From Burkholderiaceae bacterium (GTDB lineage Bacteria > Pseudomonadota > Gammaproteobacteria > Burkholderiales > Burkholderiaceae_A): a DNA stretch of 64,000 nucleotides. The stretch's first letter is position 1, and each line of letters begins with the position of its first letter. Below, piece after piece: positions 56,472-64,000 of this stretch. The DNA lies in contig VERJ01000004.1 of the NCBI GenBank assembly GCA_018882795.1, positions 1-64,000 of the forward strand, read 5' to 3'. The position numbers were made by a program, and so were the translations under genes. The notes beneath the pieces are model-generated. The model did not search any database. It was not told where the DNA came from and worked only from the letters and a program-made list of their open reading frames with translations.

Positions 56472-57071
56472 TCATCTCCTGTATTTCGCAAATGGGTCCT
56501 CCACGCCAGCCTGCACACCTGTCTCCCGTTGCAGTTGCACAGCAAGCTGTGGCTCGAACTTGTGTAATTTTTTGACCAGCTTGATGCAGGCTTTTTCGTC
56601 TCCAAGCCGATGGTGCAGGCTGGCCAACTGGTAGTAGCCATAAGGGCTCATGGGCTGCAGGTCGATGGTGCGCTCAAGTGCCGCTTTGGCTTCTGCTGGC
56701 CGGTTCATGGCGATTAGGGAGAGCGCACGGCCGTAGTGGGCACGGTCCATCTTTTCCTGGTGGCGGATCGCCTGGTCAAAGCAATGCAGGGCTTCTTCGT
56801 GGTCCTCGCGCTTCTGAATCAGGAAACCCAGATTGAACCAAGCGGACGAGTAGCTGGGTTCGACTTCAATGGCCTTGCGCAGCAGGGCCTCGGCCTCGTG
56901 GTTACGTTTGACCTCTGCCATGCAGGTGGCGGCAGTGGTCAGTGGCAGGGCCCCTTTTTCAGGTTTGGCTTCAGCAACACGCAGCCAATACTCCGCGGCA
57001 ATCTCGAACTTCTTGAGCACCATGGCCCAATTCGCGATCTGTGCATAAAACCAGGCGTTGAGCGCGCGCAT
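56472..57071 (-). CDS. Tetratricopeptide repeat protein
   Basis: A 199-residue soluble protein built of about five TPR units, for example AEALLRKAIEVEPSYSSAWF, EEALHCFDQAIRHQEK and AKAALERTIDLQPMSPYGYY. TPR domains mediate protein-protein contact; the partner is unknown. No signal peptide. It begins one base after the stop of the small membrane-protein gene upstream, so the two form an operon, and lies 92 bp before the DUF4212 gene on the same strand. Confidence 0.82.
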   Translation of the reverse strand: MRALNAWFYAQIANWAMVLKKFEIAAEYWLRVAEAKPEKGALPLTTAATCMAEVKRNHEAEALLRKAIEVEPSYSSAWFNLGFLIQKREDHEEALHCFDQAIRHQEKMDRAHYGRALSLIAMNRPAEAKAALERTIDLQPMSPYGYYQLASLHHRLGDEKACIKLVKKLHKFEPQLAVQLQRETGVQAGVEDPFAKYRR

Positions 57072-57072
57072 C

Positions 57073-57357
57073 TTAGGCTGCCTGCTCCAGCATCATGCTG
57101 AATTTGGTGTAAGAGAGAAACAGCCAGATCCAAAACAGCAGCATCAGCGCTACAAAAGGCACATGCTGATTAGCGACTTTGTTCGGGGTAATGATTCGGG
57201 TTACGCGGACTACGGGGGACGTGATGAGCCGAAACATCTTGTAGACCGCGTTGCCCTCGTGTTTGCCGAAGCTCAGGGCATAGACCAGCCCCTGGCCAAT
57301 CAGCAAAAGGCCCGCAAATTCAGCGAGCCCTTTCAAAATCACCACCACAGAAAGCAA
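57073..57357 (-). CDS. Small two-helix membrane protein of unknown function
   Basis: A 94-residue protein with two hydrophobic segments (LKGLAEFAGLLLIGQGLVYAL and HVPFVALMLLFWIWLFL) flanking a basic stretch (YKMFRLITSPVVRVTRIITP). I recognise no named family. The frame is open to 57474, but a TTG at 57357 with AAGGGGA six bases upstream gives a start just before the first helix and clears the promoter region of the divergent CBS gene, so I prefer it. Cotranscribed with the TPR gene (one-base gap). Confidence 0.6.
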   Translation of the reverse strand: MLSVVVILKGLAEFAGLLLIGQGLVYALSFGKHEGNAVYKMFRLITSPVVRVTRIITPNKVANQHVPFVALMLLFWIWLFLSYTKFSMMLEQAA

Positions 57358-57495
57358 ATTTGTCCCCTTTGTTGTCCTGCCTTGATCTGCTGCAAACCCC
57401 ACGGCTATCTTCCCCAAGCCGACGGATGGTCTAATCCTTGTTGGCAGGGCACGATACTTCGCCCAAGCCGCCATGTCTACTTAGGGAATAACACT

Positions 57496-58995
57496 GTGTC
57501 TGATGCATCGCAACAAGATCTGACGGAACTGGCCCTGGATACCCGGGTCGGCCAACTCATCCGTAAGAGCCCCCTCGTCTGCCTGCCGACCACCCCGCTC
57601 AAGCAGGTGTTCGAGGCCATGGACAAGGAAAAGGCGGGTTCTATGCTGGTCTCGGATGAGACCGGCGTGGTCCAGGGCATCCTGACCCGCTATGACCTGA
57701 TCAGCCGGGTGATCCTGCCCGCACTTCCGCTTTCAACCCCAATTTCCCAGGTGATGAGTACGGGAATTAAGACCATTGATGCCGAAAGCGGCGCGCTGGA
57801 GGCCATGCTGATGATGGCCCGGCACAAGGTGCGGCATCTGCCCGTGCTGCACCAGGGCTTTCTGGTGGGCATGGTGTCGGAGGGAGATCTATTTAATTTT
57901 CAGCGATCCAGCCTGCGGATCCTCTCGGCCAGTATTGAGCAGGCCGAGACCATCGCCGATCTGAAGGTCTGTGCCGCAGAGGTCCTGCGGCTGGCCCGGC
58001 GGCTCATGGCCCAGGGGGTGGCGGCAACCTCCCTGGCCAGACTGGTGAGTCATTTAAACGACAGCCTGACTCGGCGCGTGATTGTGATCACCGAGCAGGA
58101 CCTGCGCTCCGAGTTGGGCGAGCTGCCCGCCTGGTGCTGGCTTGCCCTGGGCTCGGAGGGTCGGGAAGAGCAGACGGTTGCCACAGATCAGGACAACGCG
58201 ATTATTTTCGAGGGCGATGGCGAGACCTATCGCTCAAGATTCAAGCAACTCGCAGGCGAGATCAACCGCGCCCTGGCTGACATTGGATTTCCCCTGTGCA
58301 AGGGCGGTGTGATGGCCATGAATGACAAGTGGTGCCGCAGTGTCGATGAATGGCACGATCTTCTGGCGGGCTGGTTTCAATCGCCCATGCCCGAGGCCTT
58401 GTTGGATGCGAACATCTTTTTTGACTTTCGCGGGCTGTATGGCGAGGTGGGGCTTGCCGAGTCCCTGCGCGATTGGTTATCGAAGCAGGTGGGCAGCCAT
58501 GGCCTGTTTCTCAGGTCTCTGGCCCAGGATGCCATGCGCGATGAGGTCTCCAAACTCACCAGCAACGGGGTGATCATCAGCATTGCCCGTGCTTTAAGAA
58601 AGCGTGGGCACAAGGCGGATTGGCTCGCCCCCGCAAGTCTTGAGATGAAGCGTGGCGGCACGGCGCCGGTGGTTTATTTTGCCCGTGTGCTGGCCCTGGC
58701 CAAGGGAATTGCGGCCACATCGACCGATGAGCGGCTTCGGATCCTGGTGGATCTTAAGGCCATGAGTGAATCGGAATCGCACCAGATGCGGGATGCCTTC
58801 AATGTGCTGCAGCGCTATCGACTGCGGGCCCAGCTGGATTACGCCACTCGGGCCGAGACTGCCGATCAGGGCGATCTTTCACCCAATCTCCTGGCCCTGG
58901 ATGAGCTCAGTTCGCACGAGATCGAGCGCCTCTCCGAGGCCTTATCTCACCTGGGTGGGCTACGCGCACGACTGGAGATGGATTTTCTGCGCTAA
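57496..58995 (+). CDS. CBS-pair DUF294 nucleotidyltransferase-like protein (no cNMP domain)
   Basis: A 499-residue protein. Residues about 15-135 are a CBS pair (VGQLIRKSPLVCLPTTPLKQ, then ISQVMSTGIKTIDAESGALE and VRHLPVLHQGFLVGMVSEGD). About 215-240 is a GlnD-like nucleotidyltransferase motif, GSEGREEQTVATDQDNAII, with the Asp pair intact; a DUF294 C-terminal domain follows (about 320-495). I start at GTG 57496; the open frame upstream overlaps the divergent gene. The CBS pair should bind adenine nucleotides. Such proteins accompany Na+/acetate-type symporters in proteobacteria, but the target of transfer is unknown. Confidence 0.87.
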   Translation: MSDASQQDLTELALDTRVGQLIRKSPLVCLPTTPLKQVFEAMDKEKAGSMLVSDETGVVQGILTRYDLISRVILPALPLSTPISQVMSTGIKTIDAESGALEAMLMMARHKVRHLPVLHQGFLVGMVSEGDLFNFQRSSLRILSASIEQAETIADLKVCAAEVLRLARRLMAQGVAATSLARLVSHLNDSLTRRVIVITEQDLRSELGELPAWCWLALGSEGREEQTVATDQDNAIIFEGDGETYRSRFKQLAGEINRALADIGFPLCKGGVMAMNDKWCRSVDEWHDLLAGWFQSPMPEALLDANIFFDFRGLYGEVGLAESLRDWLSKQVGSHGLFLRSLAQDAMRDEVSKLTSNGVIISIARALRKRGHKADWLAPASLEMKRGGTAPVVYFARVLALAKGIAATSTDERLRILVDLKAMSESESHQMRDAFNVLQRYRLRAQLDYATRAETADQGDLSPNLLALDELSSHEIERLSEALSHLGGLRARLEMDFLR

Positions 58996-59006
58996 AGGGG
59001 GCTGAC

Positions 59007-60833
59007 ATGCCGAGTGGATTTAATTTCGCAGCATCGCCATTTGATTGCTTAAGCCGCCAAGAGCAGGAGCTGGTGAGCAACAGCGTGGATGTCGCCTATT
59101 TCCGACAGGGGGAAACCATCCTGGATGTCGGCGCAGAGCCCACACACCTCTATGTGGTGATCAAGGGCTATGTGCAACAGGTCGAAGATGGCGAAGAGGT
59201 GGGGGTGTATGGGCCGGACGACTGCTTTGATGGCCGGGGCCTGGTCGCAGGTAAGGTCTCAGATCAGTTCATCGCCATGGAGGAGGTAGTCGCCTACGAG
59301 CTCTCCAAGGCTGCGGTCATGGAGCTGATTTCTCGTAACAGCACCTTTGGTGCTTTATTGTTCGAGGATCTCTCCAAAAAGCTTACCGCACTGTCAGAGC
59401 GGCGTAGTCAGCATGAACTCCACACCCTCAGCATGGCGCGTGTGGATCAGGCCTTTCTCAGGCCACCGGTGTTCGTGGAGATTACAGAAAATGTCCGCGC
59501 GGTTGCCGAGATCTTCAACAAAGTGCGCACCAACAATGTCATGGTTCGCGACAACAGCAGTGTACCGCCGCGGCTAGGTATCTTCACGCTGGGCAGCCTC
59601 AGTCGAGCCATTTTGGATGGCACACCGCTGGATCAGCTGCAGGTGGGCAAGCTCGCCCATTGGGGCCTGATCAAGGTCAGGCCCAGTGATCATCTCTATG
59701 ATGCCCTGGCGATCATGGTGCGGCATAAGGTCACGCGGGTTGTGGTCATGGATAACGAAGAAGTGGTGGGCCTGCTGGAGCAGGTGGATCTTCTGAGCTT
59801 CATGACCAATAGCTCCTCGTTGATTGTGCAGAGGATTCTTCAGGCCCAATCGTTGCAGCAGCTGCACGAGGCCGCCCAGGAGATCACCCGATTGGTCGCA
59901 CTGCTGCACCGAAACGGCACCCGAGTGGGCATGATCGCCAAGCTGGTCCAGGAATTGAATGCAACCCTGTTTGATCGGACCTGGTCGCTCTTGGCGAGTC
60001 CGGAGTTGCGGGCCAACAGCTGCCTCTTTGTGATGGGCAGCGAGGGCCGTGGCGAACAGCTGCTGAAGACCGATCAAGACAATGGTCTGATCATTCGCGA
60101 TGATTACCCTGATCTGGCAGAGGCCGAGCGGACCTGTGAGCGGTTCTCCAAGGCCCTGGAAGGCTTCGGTTATCCCGAGTGTCCAGGAAAAATCATGGTC
60201 AATAATGCTGAGTGGCGACTCACGGCATCGCAGTTTTCCCTGCGCGTGCGCAACTGGCTGCTGGAGCCCACAGCTGAGGGGCTGATGGCACTGGCCATCT
60301 TCATGGATGCCCATGCGGTAAGCGGCGATTCGGAGCTCTTGAGGGCTGTCAAACAGAGCCTGCACGCGTTTCTCACTGATAACGATTTTCTGCTCGCGCG
60401 ATTTGCATCGGTGATTGAGGCGTTTTCATCGGAGACTGGCTGGTGGAATCGATTGTTGCAGATCGGCGATAGCAGCCCAGAGATGGTCAACCTGAAAAAA
60501 GCAGGCATTTTTGCCATCGTGCATGGCACGCGCAGTCTTGCCTTACAGCATCGGCTGTTTGAGACATCGACGGTGGAGCGGCTAGAGCGCTTGGTGGAGA
60601 TGGGCAGGCTCTCCAAAGACACATCCCTGCATCTGATCGAAGGGCTGCACTTTCTAATGGGATTGAAACTCAAGGAGGGCCTGCGCCAACTGGAGACCCA
60701 TCAACAGGTCACAGGCGATGTGGATATGCGCAGCCTGTCTACATTGGAGCGTGACTTACTCAAAGACACGCTCAATGAGGTGAAGAAATACAAGACCTTT
60801 CTGCGGCAGCATTTTCATCTCGAGGCCGCATGA
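59007..60833 (+). CDS. cNMP-binding/CBS-pair DUF294 nucleotidyltransferase-like protein
   Basis: A 608-residue paralogue of the preceding protein with an added N-terminal cyclic-nucleotide-binding-like domain (about 12-125; FRQGETILDVGAEPTHLYVV, EEVGVYGPDDCFDGRGLV). A CBS pair follows (about 150-275; WGLIKVRPSDHLYDALAIMV, VTRVVVMDNEEVVGLLEQVD), then the nucleotidyltransferase motif GSEGRGEQLLKTDQDNGLI near residue 346, and DUF294_C (about 440-600). It starts 11 bp after the first gene with GGGG upstream; its end overlaps the exonuclease gene by ATGA. Confidence 0.9.
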   Translation: MPSGFNFAASPFDCLSRQEQELVSNSVDVAYFRQGETILDVGAEPTHLYVVIKGYVQQVEDGEEVGVYGPDDCFDGRGLVAGKVSDQFIAMEEVVAYELSKAAVMELISRNSTFGALLFEDLSKKLTALSERRSQHELHTLSMARVDQAFLRPPVFVEITENVRAVAEIFNKVRTNNVMVRDNSSVPPRLGIFTLGSLSRAILDGTPLDQLQVGKLAHWGLIKVRPSDHLYDALAIMVRHKVTRVVVMDNEEVVGLLEQVDLLSFMTNSSSLIVQRILQAQSLQQLHEAAQEITRLVALLHRNGTRVGMIAKLVQELNATLFDRTWSLLASPELRANSCLFVMGSEGRGEQLLKTDQDNGLIIRDDYPDLAEAERTCERFSKALEGFGYPECPGKIMVNNAEWRLTASQFSLRVRNWLLEPTAEGLMALAIFMDAHAVSGDSELLRAVKQSLHAFLTDNDFLLARFASVIEAFSSETGWWNRLLQIGDSSPEMVNLKKAGIFAIVHGTRSLALQHRLFETSTVERLERLVEMGRLSKDTSLHLIEGLHFLMGLKLKEGLRQLETHQQVTGDVDMRSLSTLERDLLKDTLNEVKKYKTFLRQHFHLEAA

Positions 60834-61477
60834 GCAATCCCAAGGGGGGGCTGATGCAGTCCCTGCAGCAGAAGTGGATGCGCATGCGTCTTACCGATAC
60901 GCGCTTTCAGTTCATGTTCGATGCCGCACCCGATCAGGAGTGGGTCTGCCTAGACACGGAGACCACGGGTCTGAATGTGGAAACCGAAGAAATCATTGCG
61001 GTGGGCGCAGTCCGAATCGTGGGCAACCGCATCCTGACCAGTGAGCGGCTGGAGCTTCTGATTCGCCCGGAGAAAAAGGTCTCTGAGGGTGCGGTGAAGG
61101 TCCACCGGATCCGTGAGCAGGATCTTTCAGCGGGATTAAAGCCAGAGGATGCCATGGAACGGCTGCTGAATTTCATCGGCAGCAGACCGCTGGTGGGCTA
61201 CTTCCTGGAGTTCGACGAGGCCATGGTCAACAAAACCGTGCGTCGCATGATGGGCATTGGCCTGCCCCAGCCCAAGATCGAGGTCTCATCGATGTACTAC
61301 GAGTACAAAACCAAGCAGCTTCCCCATCACCTGCGGGAGATGACCCAGATTGATCTGCGATTCGCCAGCATGATGAAGGATCTGGCCCTGCCGCTGCGCG
61401 AGGCCCACGATGCAATCAATGATGCGGTCATGACGGGCATGGCCTTTATCAAGCTGCGCAATATGCTGGCTTCTTAG
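60830..61477 (+). CDS. DEDDh 3'-5' exonuclease, DNA polymerase III epsilon-like
   Basis: A 215-residue exonuclease. ExoI is VCLDTETTGLNVETEEIIAV (Asp-x-Glu), ExoII lies around VGYFLEFDEAMVNK, and ExoIII is HDAINDAVMTG, giving the DEDDh set. It is not DnaQ itself (a short, stand-alone form with a distinctive RMRLTDTRFQFMFD N-terminus), and is the type regularly found next to DUF294 genes. Natural substrate unknown. Coupled to the preceding gene by ATGA overlap; a terminator follows. Confidence 0.88.
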   Translation: MSNPKGGLMQSLQQKWMRMRLTDTRFQFMFDAAPDQEWVCLDTETTGLNVETEEIIAVGAVRIVGNRILTSERLELLIRPEKKVSEGAVKVHRIREQDLSAGLKPEDAMERLLNFIGSRPLVGYFLEFDEAMVNKTVRRMMGIGLPQPKIEVSSMYYEYKTKQLPHHLREMTQIDLRFASMMKDLALPLREAHDAINDAVMTGMAFIKLRNMLAS

Positions 61478-61507
61478 AAAAGAAAAACCAGACCCGTAGG
61501 TCTGGTT
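61478..61507 (-). terminator. Intrinsic terminator of the actP operon
   Basis: On the minus strand AACCAGACC, a short loop and GGTCTGGTT, followed by TTTCTTTT. It lies about 70 bp past the actP stop. Confidence 0.75.
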
Positions 61508-61517
61508 AGAGTGGTCT

Positions 61518-61546
61518 CCCGGGGTGCACCCCCGGGGCTTTTCTTC
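61518..61546 (+). terminator. Intrinsic terminator of the CBS/DUF294-exonuclease operon
   Basis: CCCGGGG-TGCA-C-CCCCGGG stem followed by GCTTTTCTTCTTCTT. It lies about 40 bp after the exonuclease stop, back to back with the opposing actP terminator. Confidence 0.7.
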
Positions 61547-61578
61547 TTCTTGATTCTTCTTCTGCTTGTAATTTTTCC

Positions 61579-63312
61579 TTAGTGGCCGGATGCGCCCGAA
61601 GCTCCGAGCCCAGTTTCGGAGCGGACCTGCTGGGCGTCGAAGTCCTCGCGCTCTTTCGCTGCCTGCGCACTGTTATCGAGCTTGGAGAAGATATAGATCG
61701 ACACAAAGGCAATGGTCATGGAGAAGAGTGCGGGTGAAGTGTAAGGGAAAAGCGCGGATCCCTTGGGATTGCCAAACACTGCCTCCCAGACCGATGGCGA
61801 GACCACGGTGAGTGCCACCGAGGAAATCAGGCCCAGAAACCCACCAATCACCGCACCCTTGGTGGTGCAGTCTTTCCACAGCACCGACATGAAGAGCACT
61901 GGAAAGTTGGCCGATGCCGCGATGGCGAATGCCAGCGACACCATGAAGGCGATGTTCTGTTTCTCGAAGATGATGCCCAGCAGCACAGCGATCACGCCAA
62001 GCGTTAAGGTGGTGAGCCTTGATACGCGCAGCTCTGCCTTGGTATCGGCTTTGCCCTGCTTGAATACCGTGGCATACAGGTCGTGTGAGACTGCCGATGC
62101 GCCGGAGAGCGTCAGGCCAGCCACCACCGCAAGAATCGTGGCAAAGGCGACCGCTGAAATGAAGCCATAGAACACATCACCGCCTACTGATTTCGCCACC
62201 AGTACGGCCGCCATATTGGCCGTGCCCGCCCCGCCCTTGATCACGCCTTTCGCGGTATCTGCAAACTCGGGATTGGTCAGCACCAGGGTGATTGCGCCAA
62301 AGCCGATGATGAAGATCAGGATGTAGAAGTAGCCGATCCAGGTCGTGGCCCAGAACACCGATTTGCGTGCTTCCTTGGCATCGGGCACAGTGAAAAATCG
62401 CATCAGGATGTGGGGTAGGCCTGCGGTGCCAAACATCAGCGCCATGCCGAAGGAGATTGCGGAGATCGGGTCTTTCACGAATCCACCCGGATTCATGATC
62501 GATCCACCCATCTTTGCCGCCTCTTCCGCGCTCTTGCCGGCATTGACCTGAATCGCAGTCTTGACCTCAACGCCCTTGGCAAAGAGCGCCTCGGGGCTAA
62601 AGCCATACTGGGCCATCACCATGATCGCCATGAACGTCACACCGGAGAGCAGCAGACAGGCCTTAATGATCTGCACCCAAGTGGTGGCGGTCATGCCACC
62701 AAAGAGGACATAGACCATCATCAGACCGCCGACAATGACCACGGCCACCCAGTACTCCAGGCCGAAGAGCAGTTTGATCAGCTGACCCGCACCCACCATC
62801 TGGGCGATCAGGTAGAAGGCCACGACCACCAGGGTGCCGGAGGCCGCAAATGCTCGGATGGGTGTCTGTTTAAAGCGGTAGCCGGCCACATCAGCGAAGG
62901 TGAATTTGCCAAGGTTGCGCAGGCGTTCGGCCATCAGAAAGGTAATCACCGGCCAACCCACCAGAAAGCCAATCGAATAGATCAGACCGTCGTAGCCACT
63001 GGCCATGACCGCAGCTGAAATACCAAGGAAAGATGCGGCCGACATATAGTCGCCCGCAATCGCCAGGCCATTCTGAAAGCCCGTGATTCCACCACCTGCA
63101 GTATAGAAATCGGCAGCTGATTTGGTGCGTGCGGCTGCCCATTTGGTGATCCAGAGTGTCGCCAGCACAAAGGCGCCGAACATGCCGATCGCAGTCCAGT
63201 TAGTGGCCTGTTTTTCCGCCTGTCCTACGTCACCCCCGGCCGCAATCACGGCTCCGGAGAGGGCCAGCAGCGCCACAGCGCCTGCGAATTGTTTAAGGGT
63301 GCTCATGCTCAT
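61579..63312 (-). CDS. actP: Cation/acetate symporter ActP
   Basis: A 577-residue SSS-family transporter of the ActP type. It begins with a signal-like hydrophobic segment ([14 protein letters not shown]), then about 13 helices; family segments include [53 protein letters not shown] and [16 protein letters not shown]. It takes up acetate and similar short-chain acids with a cation. Its start overlaps the DUF485 stop, the usual yjcH-actP pairing. The ATG at 63306 is an alternative start. Confidence 0.95.
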   Translation of the reverse strand: MSMSTLKQFAGAVALLALSGAVIAAGGDVGQAEKQATNWTAIGMFGAFVLATLWITKWAAARTKSAADFYTAGGGITGFQNGLAIAGDYMSAASFLGISAAVMASGYDGLIYSIGFLVGWPVITFLMAERLRNLGKFTFADVAGYRFKQTPIRAFAASGTLVVVAFYLIAQMVGAGQLIKLLFGLEYWVAVVIVGGLMMVYVLFGGMTATTWVQIIKACLLLSGVTFMAIMVMAQYGFSPEALFAKGVEVKTAIQVNAGKSAEEAAKMGGSIMNPGGFVKDPISAISFGMALMFGTAGLPHILMRFFTVPDAKEARKSVFWATTWIGYFYILIFIIGFGAITLVLTNPEFADTAKGVIKGGAGTANMAAVLVAKSVGGDVFYGFISAVAFATILAVVAGLTLSGASAVSHDLYATVFKQGKADTKAELRVSRLTTLTLGVIAVLLGIIFEKQNIAFMVSLAFAIAASANFPVLFMSVLWKDCTTKGAVIGGFLGLISSVALTVVSPSVWEAVFGNPKGSALFPYTSPALFSMTIAFVSIYIFSKLDNSAQAAKEREDFDAQQVRSETGLGASGASGH

Positions 63313-63620
63313 TTGCCGCCCTCCTTTTTCAGGATTTCAGCGGTCAGCGCATCGAACTCGCTGTTGGCACGGCGGACATAGATGCCGGTGATCACAACGG
63401 TGAAGATGATCACGCCCATGCCGATGGGCACGCCGATGGTGGTGACGCCCTCGCCAAGTTTTGTAGACAGAAACTCTTTGTTAAAAGCGATCAGAGCGAT
63501 ATAGCCGTAGTACACGATCATCATGAGGATCGTGAGCATCCAGCCAAAGCTGCTGCGTTTACTTTTTAGTTCGTGATACTTCGGATTCGCCTTGATACGG
63601 GCGACGACGTCGTCACTCAT
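63309..63620 (-). CDS. yjcH: DUF485 (YjcH-like) inner-membrane protein
   Basis: A 103-residue protein with two membrane helices ([22 protein letters not shown] and [22 protein letters not shown]) and the N-terminal [16 protein letters not shown] typical of DUF485. It is regularly found directly before actP, as here (overlap by three bases), and is presumed to assist the transporter. GGAGAAGC precedes the ATG on the minus strand. Confidence 0.93.
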   Translation of the reverse strand: MSDDVVARIKANPKYHELKSKRSSFGWMLTILMMIVYYGYIALIAFNKEFLSTKLGEGVTTIGVPIGMGVIIFTVVITGIYVRRANSEFDALTAEILKKEGGK

Positions 63621-63757
63621 GGTGCTTCTCCCTGTTTGCCCGGTGCCTGGAGTGGCCCGGCTCTTCTTATGTGGGCCTGATCATAACCCTTTCATTCTTA
63701 TGGTGGGGTTCTTACTGATTAGGGGGCAGGTAGAAGCAGTGTGCGTCGCACAAAAAT

Positions 63758-64000
63758 CTAGAGCACTTGAAAACAGATGATCGTGATCAAGGTGGGTCCC
63801 CCGGCGGCGGCCAGCAGGCCTAGGGGATTGATGTTTTCGTCCTCGAACCGGTTTCTCAGGATGGCGGCACCGGCAGGGTTGGGCGCATTGGCAATGATGG
63901 TGAGACCGCCACCGGTGACTGCGCCCGCCACCAACGCGTATTTGAATTCCTCGCTCAGGCCCTCCACCAAGGAGCCCAGATAGGTCAGAGCAGCGTTATC
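63758..64000 (-). CDS. Putative Na+/H+ antiporter, C-terminal part (5' end outside window)
   Basis: The frame is open through the right edge (NAALTYLGSLVEGLSEEFKY...), so only the last 80 or so residues are seen. TGGGLTIIANAPNPAGAAIL is a hallmark of the putative Na+/H+ antiporter family related to NhaD/CitM-type carriers. The final helix (TLITIICFQVL) ends the protein. It would run upstream of the DUF485-actP operon on the same strand, with a 137-bp gap, and might share the sodium economy of the two symporters. Confidence 0.8.
   Translation of the reverse strand, partial: DNAALTYLGSLVEGLSEEFKYALVAGAVTGGGLTIIANAPNPAGAAILRNRFEDENINPLGLLAAAGGPTLITIICFQVL

Noticed and set aside
57058-57495. Long in-frame extension of the first CBS/DUF294 gene
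   Set aside because: It lies antisense to the small membrane-protein gene and carries no CBS-like sequence; GTG 57496 gives a normal N-terminus.

Overview
The window is ordinary, gene-dense bacterial chromosome (roughly 55-57% G+C by eye) from a betaproteobacterium, most likely of the order Burkholderiales. The evidence is gene order and family type: adjacent parE-parC; the long run yceD-rpmF-plsX-fabH-fabD-fabG-acpP-fabF-rpoE-rseA-mucD-lepA-lepB-rnc-era-recO-pdxJ-acpS-nagZ, followed by uvrC-pgsA-tRNA-Gly-tRNA-Cys; a ThiE with a long N-terminal extension; and an acetate-type symporter with a long hydrophilic Lys/Ala-rich insert. I cannot name genus or species. No rRNA, CRISPR array, prophage or insertion sequence was seen.

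Layout. 1-4.3 kb: end of a molybdenum-hydroxylase accessory cluster (CoxE-like VWA protein, XdhC, MocA-like nucleotidyltransferase), then a GntR/UTRA regulator and an enolase-superfamily enzyme of unknown substrate. 4.4-6.6 kb: YqhA-like and PerM-like membrane proteins and an RraA-family protein. 6.6-14.2 kb: topoisomerase IV (parE, parC), htpG behind a good heat-shock (sigma-32) promoter, and two small cytochromes c. 14.2-18.1 kb, minus strand: rne then moaA. 18.5-41.3 kb: an almost unbroken plus-strand housekeeping block covering rRNA pseudouridylation, fatty-acid synthesis, the RpoE envelope-stress module, signal peptidase, RNase III/Era/RecO, PdxJ/AcpS/NagZ, DNA repair and phospholipid synthesis, ending in two tRNAs. 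Only maf (21.1-21.7 kb, minus) interrupts it. 41.5-47.9 kb: a looser accessory stretch (AraC and LysR regulators, a small HTH protein, a voltage-gated K+ channel, a TrpB2-type enzyme, two exported proteins of unknown role). 47.9-53.9 kb, minus strand: a thiamin operon, TPP riboswitch-thiD-thiC-thiO-thiS-thiG-thiE. 54-64 kb: two Na+/organic-acid symporter systems (one with a DUF4212 partner, one ActP-YjcH), flanking two tandem CBS/DUF294 nucleotidyltransferase-like proteins and a DEDDh exonuclease; the last gene, a Na+/H+ antiporter, runs off the right edge.

Most notable observations: (1) the anti-sigma factor RseA appears fused to the C-terminal domain of RseB, with no separate rseB between it and mucD; (2) two families of palindromic repeats lie inside protein-coding genes in frame (parC, thiD and the end of nagZ for one family; rne, yceD and thiD for the other), so that thiD carries both and a perfect 39-bp palindrome sits at the thiD-thiC boundary; (3) the duplicated CBS/DUF294-exonuclease module sits between two symporter operons; (4) three TGTGAC repeats at exact 11-bp spacing plus an adjacent inverted repeat lie upstream of parE. 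Gene calls rest on reading the translations and recalling family motifs; no database search was run.
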